NCBI GenBank assembly: GCA_945639195.1
Contig: CALZEE010000005.1
Span: 62,001 to 126,000, forward strand
Source of the DNA: an uncultured Ignatzschineria sp.
GTDB taxonomy: Bacteria > Pseudomonadota > Gammaproteobacteria > Cardiobacteriales > Wohlfahrtiimonadaceae
Direction of reading: 5' to 3'
DNA: 64,000 bases
The notes under the pieces are model-generated. The model searched no databases, had not been told where the DNA came from, and saw nothing but the letters and a program-made list of their open reading frames with translations. Positions 56,423 through 64,000 of this stretch are shown here, one piece after another. Each line of letters begins with the position of its first letter. The first letter of the stretch is position 1. Made by a program: the position numbers and the translations under genes.

Positions 56423-57577
56423 ATGAAGATTTTACATACCGCCGATTGGCACTTAGGAAAACTGATTCACGGCATCTATATGACCGAAGATCAGGCCTTT
56501 CTCCTAGATCAGCTCTTGGCATATATTGCAGAAGAGAAGCCTGATGTCATCATTATTGCCGGCGATATTTATGACCGTGCGATTCCGCCTGTTGAGGCCA
56601 TTGCGCTTCTGGATCAGTTTTTGATTCGCGTCGTACTCGAGCTCGAAATCCCGATCATTGCCATTAGCGGTAATCACGATAGTCCTCAGCGCCTCACTTT
56701 TGGAAATACATTCCTGCGCCATCAAGCGTGCCATATGGTCACGGCATTTGATAAAAGCTTCACGCCGATCATTCTCAATGATGCCTTTGGTGAAGTGCAT
56801 TTTTATCCTATTCCCTATCTAGAACCCTCCGCAATTCGTACGCTCTTTGAAGACCCCAGCATTACCAGCCACGATAATGCCTTTCGCGTCATCATGAGCC
56901 ATCTCACGCCAAAACTCGATCCTTCGGTGCGTAATGTCCTTATTCTGCATGCCTTTGTAATTCATAGCTCCGCACCTGAAAAACTCACCTCAGATTCCGA
57001 AAGACCTTTAGCCATTGGTGGTTCTGAATATATCTCTGCCGATTACTTCGATGATTTTGATTATGTGGCACTCGGACATCTGCATCAAACGCATAAAATT
57101 AAAGATGAGCGTATTCACTATTCTGGCTCGCTCTTAAAATATTCGCTCTCTGAAGCACATCATCAAAAGGCGGTACTCGCAGTAACGCTCAATGAGAAAA
57201 ACGCCCTTAACGTTGAGAAAATCACCTTTACGCCCAAGCGTGATCTGCGCGAAGTTAAAGGCACCTTAAAAGAGATTCTGCTACTGCCCAAGAGTGATGA
57301 TTACTGCTTTGTCACGCTCTTAGATGAAACACCGGTGCTACAACCCATGGAGCAGATTCGTACCATTTTTCCCAATGCGATGCATGTCCGCCGTGATCTA
57401 CAAAAATCGCGCACGCAACGAGAAGACCGAGCAATGCTGAAAGCCACTGCCGAGAAATCAACGAATGATCTTTCGCTCTTTCAAGGCTTTTATGCGTCGC
57501 TGATTGAGCGCGAAGCCGATCCTGAAACACTCAAGATCTTCACCGATGCTCTCGCAACCCTTGATAACGAACAGTAG
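56423..57577 (+). CDS. sbcD: Exonuclease subunit SbcD (Mre11-type nuclease)
   Basis: SbcD is the nuclease of the SbcCD complex, which opens DNA hairpins and processes double-strand ends. The metallophosphoesterase motifs are present: ILHTADWHLGK, IIIAGDIYDRAIPP, ISGNHDSPQRL, ILHAFVIHSS and VALGHLHQTHK. The 384 residues compare with 400 in E. coli. It is 11 bp upstream of sbcC in a two-gene operon. Confidence 0.97.
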   Translation: MKILHTADWHLGKLIHGIYMTEDQAFLLDQLLAYIAEEKPDVIIIAGDIYDRAIPPVEAIALLDQFLIRVVLELEIPIIAISGNHDSPQRLTFGNTFLRHQACHMVTAFDKSFTPIILNDAFGEVHFYPIPYLEPSAIRTLFEDPSITSHDNAFRVIMSHLTPKLDPSVRNVLILHAFVIHSSAPEKLTSDSERPLAIGGSEYISADYFDDFDYVALGHLHQTHKIKDERIHYSGSLLKYSLSEAHHQKAVLAVTLNEKNALNVEKITFTPKRDLREVKGTLKEILLLPKSDDYCFVTLLDETPVLQPMEQIRTIFPNAMHVRRDLQKSRTQREDRAMLKATAEKSTNDLSLFQGFYASLIEREADPETLKIFTDALATLDNEQ

Positions 57578-57588
57578 GAGAAACCACT

Positions 57589-60500
57589 ATGCGTCCTTTA
57601 AAACTGACTCTGACCGCATTTGGTCCCTATCATGCCACTGAAGAGATCGACTTCACTGCCCTTGCCCCTCATGATCTTTTTGTCATCTCCGGCAATACTG
57701 GCGCAGGTAAAACCTCTATTTTTGATGGTATCTCTTACGCGCTCTATGGCGGTGCTAGTGGTGAAGACCGTAAAGAAGCACTCGGACTGCGGAGTGATTT
57801 TGCCGATGACAGCCTGCCAACCTCCGCAGAACTCCTCTTCTCCCTACGAGGAAAAACATACCGTGTATATCGTCAGCTCCCCTACTTAAAAGCCGGCAAT
57901 AAGAGTCAAACGCCGGGAAAAGCAGAACTCTATGAAGTGGATCTCGATTCAGATGATCTCTTTGCAGAAACCGCCGCCGTTGATCGTCAGATCACGACAG
58001 AAGTGGATCAAAAGATCTTAACGTTGATCGGCTTAAACAAGGCGCAATTTAATCAGCTCGTGATGCTTCCGCAAGGTGAATATCAACGTTTCTTGACCTC
58101 AAGCACCCATGAAAAAGAGTTGATTCTCCGCACTGTTTTTAATACCGAAAAGTATCAATCATTCATTACTCACCTCAAAGAAACGCGCGATACACACGCC
58201 AAAAAAGTCACAGAGCTGAGCGCTACGCAAAAGAGCCAGCTTCAATTGATCTTTAATCAACTTCCCCAACGGGAATCCCCGCTCTTCTCGCACACCACAG
58301 AAACAGGCGAGAATCACCTCAATCCAACGCAAGCGATTGAAGGGCTTGAGATCGAGCAATCACACTATCTTGACGCGCAAAAAGCGCTCACCGATACCGT
58401 AAAAACCGCTCAGCAATCTGTGCAGTCTCTGCAAAAGCAGATGGCCGAAGCTAATGCGACCAACCTTGCCTTTCAAACGCTCAAAGCGACCGAAGCTGCG
58501 TTTCAAACACATCTCACGCAATTGCCGGAGATTGAGCAAGCGCAAGCCCGTATTGATCTCGCAGAGCGCGCAATGCCGATCGAAAAATCCTTTGATACCG
58601 TGATCCGCTTACGAGATGAAGCGGTCAGGATCAATGCCGAGCTCAAAGCCACTAAACAACAAACAGGTGAAGCAGAAGAGGCTCTAAAACAGGCCAATAC
58701 TCAGTTTGAAGCCGAAAATGCTAAAGAGCCGATGCGTGAAGCATTGACGCGAGAAGTGATATCGCTTGAGGCTAACGCGCCCCGCATCGCATCCCTTGCG
58801 CAATTAAAAGCCGATGTTGATACGCTCAATCAACAAAAAGCCGACCTTTCGGCGCAACATCAAAAATGCCTTGAGGCGCAGAAAGAACAGCAACAAACAA
58901 TGCGTACGCTGACAGCAGAGATCACGACGCTTGAAACCACTAGTTTGCCGGCATTTGCACTCGCAAAATTCCTCCCTATGCTCAAGCGTTATCACAAGCT
59001 CATCGCTAAAATTGCTGAGGAATCCGAAAAACTCTCAACAGCGCAATCGAGAGCGGCGGCGTCATCGAACGCGCGCCTTACCGCTAAAACGCACTTCGAT
59101 ACTATGTATCAAGCATGGATTAGCGAGCAAGCCCTGCATCTCCAAAAGTCGCTTCGCCCTCATGAATCATGCCCTGTATGTGGAAGTCTTGAGCATCCTG
59201 CGCTCGATGCATTTGCGGCGCATCCGGCGAGCGCTATTACCCGTGAAGAAATTACCCCAGAAGCAATTACTTCAGAAGCAATCACCCCCACAGATTCTGC
59301 AGAAGTGGCCTTCACCGAAGCACAAGCGCAGTACCTCAAAGCAGAAACGGATGCACAAGAGGCAATGCTCCATGTGAAACATCTCCTACAAACCGTTGAA
59401 TCACTTCAAGAAGAAGCGAAAACTGAGCACCAACTGCTTCACAATTTTAGCCAAAGTGGCGATGGAGAAATCCTCTCAACGCACTTGCAACCGGCATTAT
59501 CATTGCCGGAAGCCCCCAACTGGGCAGAAGCGAGCATCATTGATGACACGCAGTTACATGACATCCTCACAGCGCTCGAATCGCGCATAACGCTCGTAGC
59601 GTGTCAGGAAGCCACCGCATCTCAAGCGCTTCAATCCCAAAAATCCGCGAGAGCCACCCAAAACGCGCTGAATGAAGCGCTGACCCAATCGCAACAATCT
59701 ATCGATACGATCCTAACAAACCTGCATCCGATTGATGCATCCATCATCGAAAAGCAGAGTGAGATATCACAAATCACACAAGTTATTCCGAGCGAGTTAC
59801 AAGATCCTGCGCAGTTTACGGCGATGCTCGATCAGAAAAAAACGCAACTACAACAGCTCAAAACAGCGCTAATCAATGCGCAGAAAGCGCAAGAAGGCGC
59901 CTCTCAAAAAAGTGCTGTGCTCGCCCATCAATATCAGCAAGAAGTAAAGCAATATGAAGCGCTCATTGCGCAAGGGAAAACTGCCAAGCACGCACTTGAT
60001 ACGGCGTTAATCAATGCCGGCTTTATTGTTGATAGCGAAATAGAGAACGAAATAGAGAGCGATATCGATACCGGTATCAATAAAAATGGCGAGCATGAAA
60101 ACAATCCGCAAAAAATGCCGGATGAAGCCGCCTTCTTACAAGCGAAGCTTGATAGCGACACATTAAAAGCCCTTCGTGAGCAGGTGAATCTCTATCATCA
60201 AAAACATGCGTTACTCTCGACCCAAATCGCTCATAGTCAAGAAGCCTTAAAAGAGAAAACGCCGATTGACATCACAACGCTAGAAACCACATTAACCGAG
60301 GCAGAAACCGCGCTTAAAAATGCACAAGCCGAAACCGTAAAAATCGAGCATTATCTGACGCAGATTCAGGCCTCGATCACCGCCATTCGTAAAAACCGAG
60401 AAACGCTCGATAAGGCAATGCACCATCTTCAAAAACTGGTGGAAGTGCATGATCTCTTACGCGGAGAAAATCCGCTCAAGCTCTCCTTTGAGCGCTATAT

Positions 60501-60972
60501 TCTTATTGAATACTTTGAGCGCGTTATTGAAGCAGCGAACCTTCGCCTCCAGAAGATGACGAATGGTCAATTTGAATTTACCCGCTCTGAATCGCTCGCA
60601 TCTCGTGGGAAGCAGAGTGGCTTGGACTTGGATATTTACGATGCTTATACGGGCGATGCGCGCGATGTTAAAACGCTCTCTGGCGGTGAGAAGTTTAAAG
60701 CCTCGCTCAGCTTATCCCTTGGTATGGCAGATGTGATCCAAGCGCATCAAGGCGGGATCTCTATTGATACGCTCTTTATTGATGAAGGCTTTGGCTCACT
60801 CGATGAAGAATCGCTCCTACAAGCGATTGATGTCCTTATTGAGCTTCAAGCATCTGGGCGCATGATTGGCGTTATCTCTCATGTGGAGGAGCTCAAGCAA
60901 ACATTGCCGGCGCGCATCGAAGTCGTGAAAACCAAAGGCGGTTATAGTCAGACGCAGATTTTAGTATCGTAA
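57589..60972 (+). CDS. sbcC: Exonuclease subunit SbcC (Rad50-type ATPase)
   Basis: SbcC is the SMC-like ATPase of SbcCD. The 1,127 residues have Walker A SGNTGAGKTSIFDGISYALYG (near 36), two long coiled coils, the zinc hook SCPVCGSLEHP (near 528-531), the signature LSGGEKFKASLSLSLGMADV and Walker B FIDEGFGSLDEESL. Just after the hook a short degenerate repeat (REEITPEAITSEAITPTDSAE) suggests a recent local duplication. A Glu/Ile/Asp-rich insert (EIENEIESDIDTGIN) interrupts the second coiled coil near residue 820. The E. coli protein is 1,048 residues. Confidence 0.97.
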   Translation: MRPLKLTLTAFGPYHATEEIDFTALAPHDLFVISGNTGAGKTSIFDGISYALYGGASGEDRKEALGLRSDFADDSLPTSAELLFSLRGKTYRVYRQLPYLKAGNKSQTPGKAELYEVDLDSDDLFAETAAVDRQITTEVDQKILTLIGLNKAQFNQLVMLPQGEYQRFLTSSTHEKELILRTVFNTEKYQSFITHLKETRDTHAKKVTELSATQKSQLQLIFNQLPQRESPLFSHTTETGENHLNPTQAIEGLEIEQSHYLDAQKALTDTVKTAQQSVQSLQKQMAEANATNLAFQTLKATEAAFQTHLTQLPEIEQAQARIDLAERAMPIEKSFDTVIRLRDEAVRINAELKATKQQTGEAEEALKQANTQFEAENAKEPMREALTREVISLEANAPRIASLAQLKADVDTLNQQKADLSAQHQKCLEAQKEQQQTMRTLTAEITTLETTSLPAFALAKFLPMLKRYHKLIAKIAEESEKLSTAQSRAAASSNARLTAKTHFDTMYQAWISEQALHLQKSLRPHESCPVCGSLEHPALDAFAAHPASAITREEITPEAITSEAITPTDSAEVAFTEAQAQYLKAETDAQEAMLHVKHLLQTVESLQEEAKTEHQLLHNFSQSGDGEILSTHLQPALSLPEAPNWAEASIIDDTQLHDILTALESRITLVACQEATASQALQSQKSARATQNALNEALTQSQQSIDTILTNLHPIDASIIEKQSEISQITQVIPSELQDPAQFTAMLDQKKTQLQQLKTALINAQKAQEGASQKSAVLAHQYQQEVKQYEALIAQGKTAKHALDTALINAGFIVDSEIENEIESDIDTGINKNGEHENNPQKMPDEAAFLQAKLDSDTLKALREQVNLYHQKHALLSTQIAHSQEALKEKTPIDITTLETTLTEAETALKNAQAETVKIEHYLTQIQASITAIRKNRETLDKAMHHLQKLVEVHDLLRGENPLKLSFERYILIEYFERVIEAANLRLQKMTNGQFEFTRSESLASRGKQSGLDLDIYDAYTGDARDVKTLSGGEKFKASLSLSLGMADVIQAHQGGISIDTLFIDEGFGSLDEESLLQAIDVLIELQASGRMIGVISHVEELKQTLPARIEVVKTKGGYSQTQILVS

Positions 60973-61015
60973 GATTCATCACGCATCTTTGTGCTGAGTA
61001 TTCATCTTCAGGCAA

Positions 61016-61052
61016 AAAAATAAGCGTCTATCCGGGACATAGATAGACGCTT
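61016..61052. terminator. Terminator between convergent sbcC and pxpC
   Basis: Stem AAGCGTCTATC/GATAGACGCTT with a nine-base loop. The A-run on its left provides a T-run for the minus-strand pxpC transcript; the plus-strand T-run is weaker. Confidence 0.85.
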
Positions 61053-61090
61053 CTATTATTCAATCTCAATGCAAATTCTGAGAATTGAAT

Positions 61091-62083
61091 TTATTGTGAA
61101 ACACCAAAGAAATCAAAGAGAGATTGCACGCGTTGCTGATAAACCTTTCTTGCTGCTAAAGCTTCATCCATCGTCACCGCTTTAAACTTCATCAGGTGAT
61201 TCGGTTGTAGCTGACCAATTAAGTCCATATCAGCACTAATTACGGTTGCAATCATGGCGTAACCGCCGCCTGAAACTGAATCGCGATGCAGAATAATCGG
61301 CTCTTTACCGCCGGGAATCTGAATCGATCCCACAGGATAAGGCGCATCAACAATGTTCGAGGGGTTCGATCCTGCGCCAAAAGGTGCTTTACGATCAATA
61401 AACCCTAATAACTTCTCGCCCTTACAGCGATACCCAATACGGTCTGATTCTGAGCTCACTTTCCATGTCATTTCATAGAAATCATTCTGCCCTTCTTCCG
61501 TTAAGAGGTGATCATACAAGCCCGGCGTTACGCGGATCTCTGCACTTTTAGGCAGTGGTTGCTGATACGCTTCCGGCAACACCTTCTCTTTAGGCGTAAT
61601 AACCGGTAAATCCCCGATATTTAAAACGTCTCCGGCAAGGAGTTTACGTCCTTCAAAACCGCCCACCGCCCCTAAGAGATAGGTGGAGCGACTGCCCAAG
61701 ATAATGGGGACATCAATACCACCCGCAACCGCAATATAGGCTCTTGCACCACTTGTCATAAAGCCAAAGGAGAGAATATCGCCGGCTTTAATCGTGAGCT
61801 GTTCATTCGCTTTTTGTGTTTCGCCATTAATCTTTGGCACACAGTTCCCGCCTGTAATCGCAATAATGGCATCGCAATTAAACTTCATCTCTGGCGCTAA
61901 GAAAGTACACTCAATGACGGCTGCACCCTTCTCATTTCCGACAAGGAGGTTCGCGGCATAAAATGAGTATTGATCCATCGCACCTGATGGTGGAATCCCT
62001 AAATGGTAGTAACCTTGACGCCCTTCATCTTGGATCGTGGATGCTAAACCTGGTTTTAAAATTTCAATAGTACGATTCATCAT
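61091..62083 (-). CDS. pxpC: 5-oxoprolinase subunit C (PxpC, KipA-like)
   Basis: The 330-residue biotin-dependent-carboxyltransferase-domain protein starts IEILKPGLASTIQDEGRQGY and contains GIPPSGAMDQYSFYAANLLVGN, the AYIAVAGGIDVP segment and HRDSVSGGGYAMIATVISADMD, all characteristic of PxpC/KipA. With PxpA and PxpB it hydrolyses 5-oxoproline to glutamate using ATP. Two ATG codons occur at the start; the first overlaps the pxpB stop (TAATG), indicating translational coupling. No pxpA is in the window. Confidence 0.93.
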   Translation of the reverse strand: MMNRTIEILKPGLASTIQDEGRQGYYHLGIPPSGAMDQYSFYAANLLVGNEKGAAVIECTFLAPEMKFNCDAIIAITGGNCVPKINGETQKANEQLTIKAGDILSFGFMTSGARAYIAVAGGIDVPIILGSRSTYLLGAVGGFEGRKLLAGDVLNIGDLPVITPKEKVLPEAYQQPLPKSAEIRVTPGLYDHLLTEEGQNDFYEMTWKVSSESDRIGYRCKGEKLLGFIDRKAPFGAGSNPSNIVDAPYPVGSIQIPGGKEPIILHRDSVSGGGYAMIATVISADMDLIGQLQPNHLMKFKAVTMDEALAARKVYQQRVQSLFDFFGVSQ

Positions 62084-62949
62084 TAGCCCTCCAAAAGTTG
62101 ACGGTTATAGCCAACAGGATCTTTTAAGAATTCTTCTGTACAGAAGTCCACTTCACGGATATTGAGTGATAATGTTCCCGCTTCCGCTTCTGCTACGTAT
62201 CGATCATATTCTGCTTCATTAATCGGCTTAAACTTCACGATGTCGCCCGGTTTAAAGAAGACCATCTCGCCCTTCATATGATCGCCCTTTCCTTCTGCTT
62301 CAAAGATTGGAATCGGCGTGATCCCAAACATCTGATAACCACCGGCGCCACGTACCGCGTAGATACAAGTGAAGCATCCGCCCATTGCCACAGTTTGTTT
62401 AGGCGTATCGGTTCTTGGGCTTAAATATTTAGGCACTTCAATCTGCTTATCGCGCTCGACCATTTGGAAGAGGAACGGTAATCCGGCAACAAAACCGACC
62501 ATCGATACAAACCAAGGAGAGCTGGTATAAGCCTCAAAGAACGCATCGACGCTCTCGTAACCATTAATGGACGCCGCATATTCCATATCGTTTTTAGAGT
62601 CTGGCACTTGGTGACGATCTCTAAACTTCTGCGCTACTTCCGTTGTCCATGGGTCATTAAAGAAGACGGGGATTTCGATTAAGCGTGTGCTTAGGCGCAT
62701 CTGTACTTTAGAGCTATCAGCCTCAATCGTCTTTAAAATGCCGAGTAGTTCATCGACACTAATAATATCGGGGTTGAAACGTACCTGGTAAGAAGCATTT
62801 GCAGGGCAAATCTCCATCACACCAGGGACTTTCATATTTTCAAGTTCAGTGGTGATTGCCATGCTTTTAAAGAAAGCATCGAGCGACATATCTTCACTTA
62901 TTTCTACAAAGATAAATTCATCTCCACTCGGAACATAACGAATCGTCAT
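62083..62949 (-). CDS. pxpB: 5-oxoprolinase subunit B (PxpB, KipI-like)
   Basis: The 288-residue product is of the allophanate hydrolase subunit 1/KipI/PxpB family: YVPSGDEFIFVEISEDMSLDA, ICPANASYQVRFNPDIISVDELL, MVGFVAGLPFLFQM and AVRGAGGYQMFGITPIPIF. It is slightly longer than typical PxpB (about 220-240). The extra length lies around WTTEVAQKFRDRHQVPDSKNDMEYAA, a segment typical of members encoded beside a biotin carboxylase. It acts with PxpC. Confidence 0.9.
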   Translation of the reverse strand: MTIRYVPSGDEFIFVEISEDMSLDAFFKSMAITTELENMKVPGVMEICPANASYQVRFNPDIISVDELLGILKTIEADSSKVQMRLSTRLIEIPVFFNDPWTTEVAQKFRDRHQVPDSKNDMEYAASINGYESVDAFFEAYTSSPWFVSMVGFVAGLPFLFQMVERDKQIEVPKYLSPRTDTPKQTVAMGGCFTCIYAVRGAGGYQMFGITPIPIFEAEGKGDHMKGEMVFFKPGDIVKFKPINEAEYDRYVAEAEAGTLSLNIREVDFCTEEFLKDPVGYNRQLLEG

Positions 62950-63078
62950 AAAAAATCCTCCTCACCGATTGCCGGCGATTATTGTCATGATGAGCATGCT
63001 CATGTCATGCTCTTTATTATTGAGGATGCCGGCATTACCCTGCATCCTCTTTACTAATTTACGTGTAAAATACGGGGG
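62950..63078. other. Spacer between biotin carboxylase and pxpB
   Basis: The 129-bp gap contains two palindromic sites, TGCCGGCG (62971) and TGCCGGCA (63027-63034), around a GAGCATGCTC palindrome. No gene. Confidence 0.5.
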
Positions 63079-64000
63079 TTAATCCCAAGTCTGTTTATCC
63101 ATCCAACCTTCTAACCAGTTGGTATGCGTATCAAACGCTCGCATTTCAGGATCATTCACGAGTGCTAAATGAAGCTTTAGCGTTGTTTTAAACCCTTCAA
63201 TCTTTGTTTCGCTAATCGCACGTGCCATTCGGTTTAACGCTTCTGTGCGTGTTTCATCCCACACAATCATTTTGGCTAACATCGAATCATAAAATGGCGG
63301 AACGCTGTAACCTTCAAAGAGCATGGAATCGATTCTAACCCCAGGACCACTGCCCCATTGCAGATACTCCACTTTACCGATATTCGGCATAAAGTTATTG
63401 GTCGGATCCTCGGCATTAATACGGCACTCAATCGCTGCGCCACGAATCGTAATATCTGACTGCTGATAACGAAGCGGTCTACCGGATGCGATGTGCAGCA
63501 TTTCACGAATCAAGTCAATGCCGGTAATCATCTCTGTAATCGGGTGTTCTACTTGGATTCGGGTATTTATCTCGATAAAGAAGAACTCGCCACTCTGATC
63601 ATCAAAGAGATATTCCACTGTTCCTGCGCCGCGGTAATTCACGCTTTTCGCAAGCGCCACCGCAGATGCGCAGAGCGCTTCACGGACCTCATCATTTAAC
63701 GCAGGTGATGGCGCTTCTTCTAATACTTTTTGACGACGGCGTTGAAGCGAGCATTCACGGTCATAAAGGTGAATCACATTCTCCCCATCGCCCAAGACCT
63801 GTACTTCGATATGTCTTGCACGAGGAATAAAGCGCTCCAAATACATGCCATCATCGCCAAAAGCACCCAAGCCTTCGCGCTGCGCCACTTCAAATTCTTT
63901 AGCGAAATTCTCTTCTTTCTCTACAACGCGCATGCCCTTACCACCACCGCCTGCTGCCGCCTTAATGATTAAGGGATAACCCACATCATGAGAGGCTGCT
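63079..64000 (-). CDS. Biotin carboxylase (AccC-like), 5' part cut by window end
   Basis: The C-terminal 307 residues of a biotin carboxylase are visible. The ATP-grasp glycine-rich loop KAAAGGGGKGMR follows AASHDVGYPLII; then QRRRQKVLEEAPSPAL, FFIEINTRIQVEHPITEM (with the family's Glu-x-Asn-x-R) and the C-terminal EGYSVPPFYDSMLAKMIVWDETR. The frame stays open to base 64000, so the start is outside the window. It lies upstream of pxpB-pxpC on the same strand, an arrangement (accB-accC-pxpB-pxpC) seen in many bacteria. It may be a second, cluster-specific AccC rather than the housekeeping one. Confidence 0.92.
   Translation of the reverse strand, partial: AASHDVGYPLIIKAAAGGGGKGMRVVEKEENFAKEFEVAQREGLGAFGDDGMYLERFIPRARHIEVQVLGDGENVIHLYDRECSLQRRRQKVLEEAPSPALNDEVREALCASAVALAKSVNYRGAGTVEYLFDDQSGEFFFIEINTRIQVEHPITEMITGIDLIREMLHIASGRPLRYQQSDITIRGAAIECRINAEDPTNNFMPNIGKVEYLQWGSGPGVRIDSMLFEGYSVPPFYDSMLAKMIVWDETRTEALNRMARAISETKIEGFKTTLKLHLALVNDPEMRAFDTHTNWLEGWMDKQTWD

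Overview
The window reads as a chromosomal segment of a moderately AT-rich gammaproteobacterium. It carries the tRNA-Tyr/Gly/Thr-tuf-(tRNA-Trp)-secE-nusG-rplKAJL-rpoBC block typical of that class, DsbB, DksA, MlaFE, RsmI/YraN, Rph, SodB and an outer-membrane efflux channel. A relative of Ignatzschineria/Wohlfahrtiimonas (Cardiobacteriales) would fit the base composition and gene style, but this is a guess that the sequence alone cannot prove. I see no insertion sequence, prophage, integron or CRISPR array, so nearly everything is core or lineage-specific chromosome.

Layout. 0-6.3 kb: a YajR-like MFS transporter (cut by the window edge), rsmI, yraN, dnaA (without dnaN or rpmH), mlaE-mlaF (without mlaDCB) and dsbB. 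6.5-13.6 kb: tRNA-Ala/Glu, dksA, a small membrane protein, dapB, an EexN-like lipoprotein, tRNA-Ser, a YafK-like L,D-transpeptidase-fold protein, an inositol-monophosphatase/histidinol-phosphatase family enzyme and a glyQ without glyS. 13.8-20.1 kb: a large MscS-type channel, xseB-ispA-dxs (isoprenoid precursors) and rph. 20.2-24.4 kb: a probable unannotated small RNA gene, infA with tRNA-Pro, an orphan OprM-type channel, an NlpC/P60 lipoprotein-like hydrolase and a GMP synthase whose glutaminase domain is eroded. 24.4-31.7 kb: hglS plus a class III aminotransferase (probable 2-aminoadipate degradation), an AhpD-like protein, short-form adk, an unknown membrane-anchored protein, tcdA and sodB. 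31.8-45.9 kb: nusB and the transcription/translation supercluster. 46-53.4 kb: an LdtD/YcbB-like L,D-transpeptidase, acetyl-CoA-type metA, metY (direct sulfhydrylation route to methionine), a second DksA-type zinc-finger protein and guaD. 53.7-64 kb: a MarR regulator, a triple ~164-bp repeat, a GNAT acetyltransferase, a duplicated-unit membrane protein, sbcDC and a pxpB-pxpC-biotin carboxylase cluster cut by the window end.

Most noteworthy observations: (1) a single-ORF GuaA in which the amidotransferase domain has lost its nucleophile elbow and its whole second half, implying ammonia- or partner-dependent GMP synthesis; (2) a promoter plus hairpin chain plus terminator between infA and rph that looks like a ~120-nt stable RNA gene with a GC-rich discriminator; (3) strong over-representation of the palindrome TGCCGGCA (17 exact copies by eye against about 0.5 expected), absent over the 18-kb rpo/ribosomal region; (4) three diverged direct copies of an unknown 164-bp element, each ending in that palindrome; (5) several split operons (glyQ alone, mlaFE alone, nusB behind rpoC).
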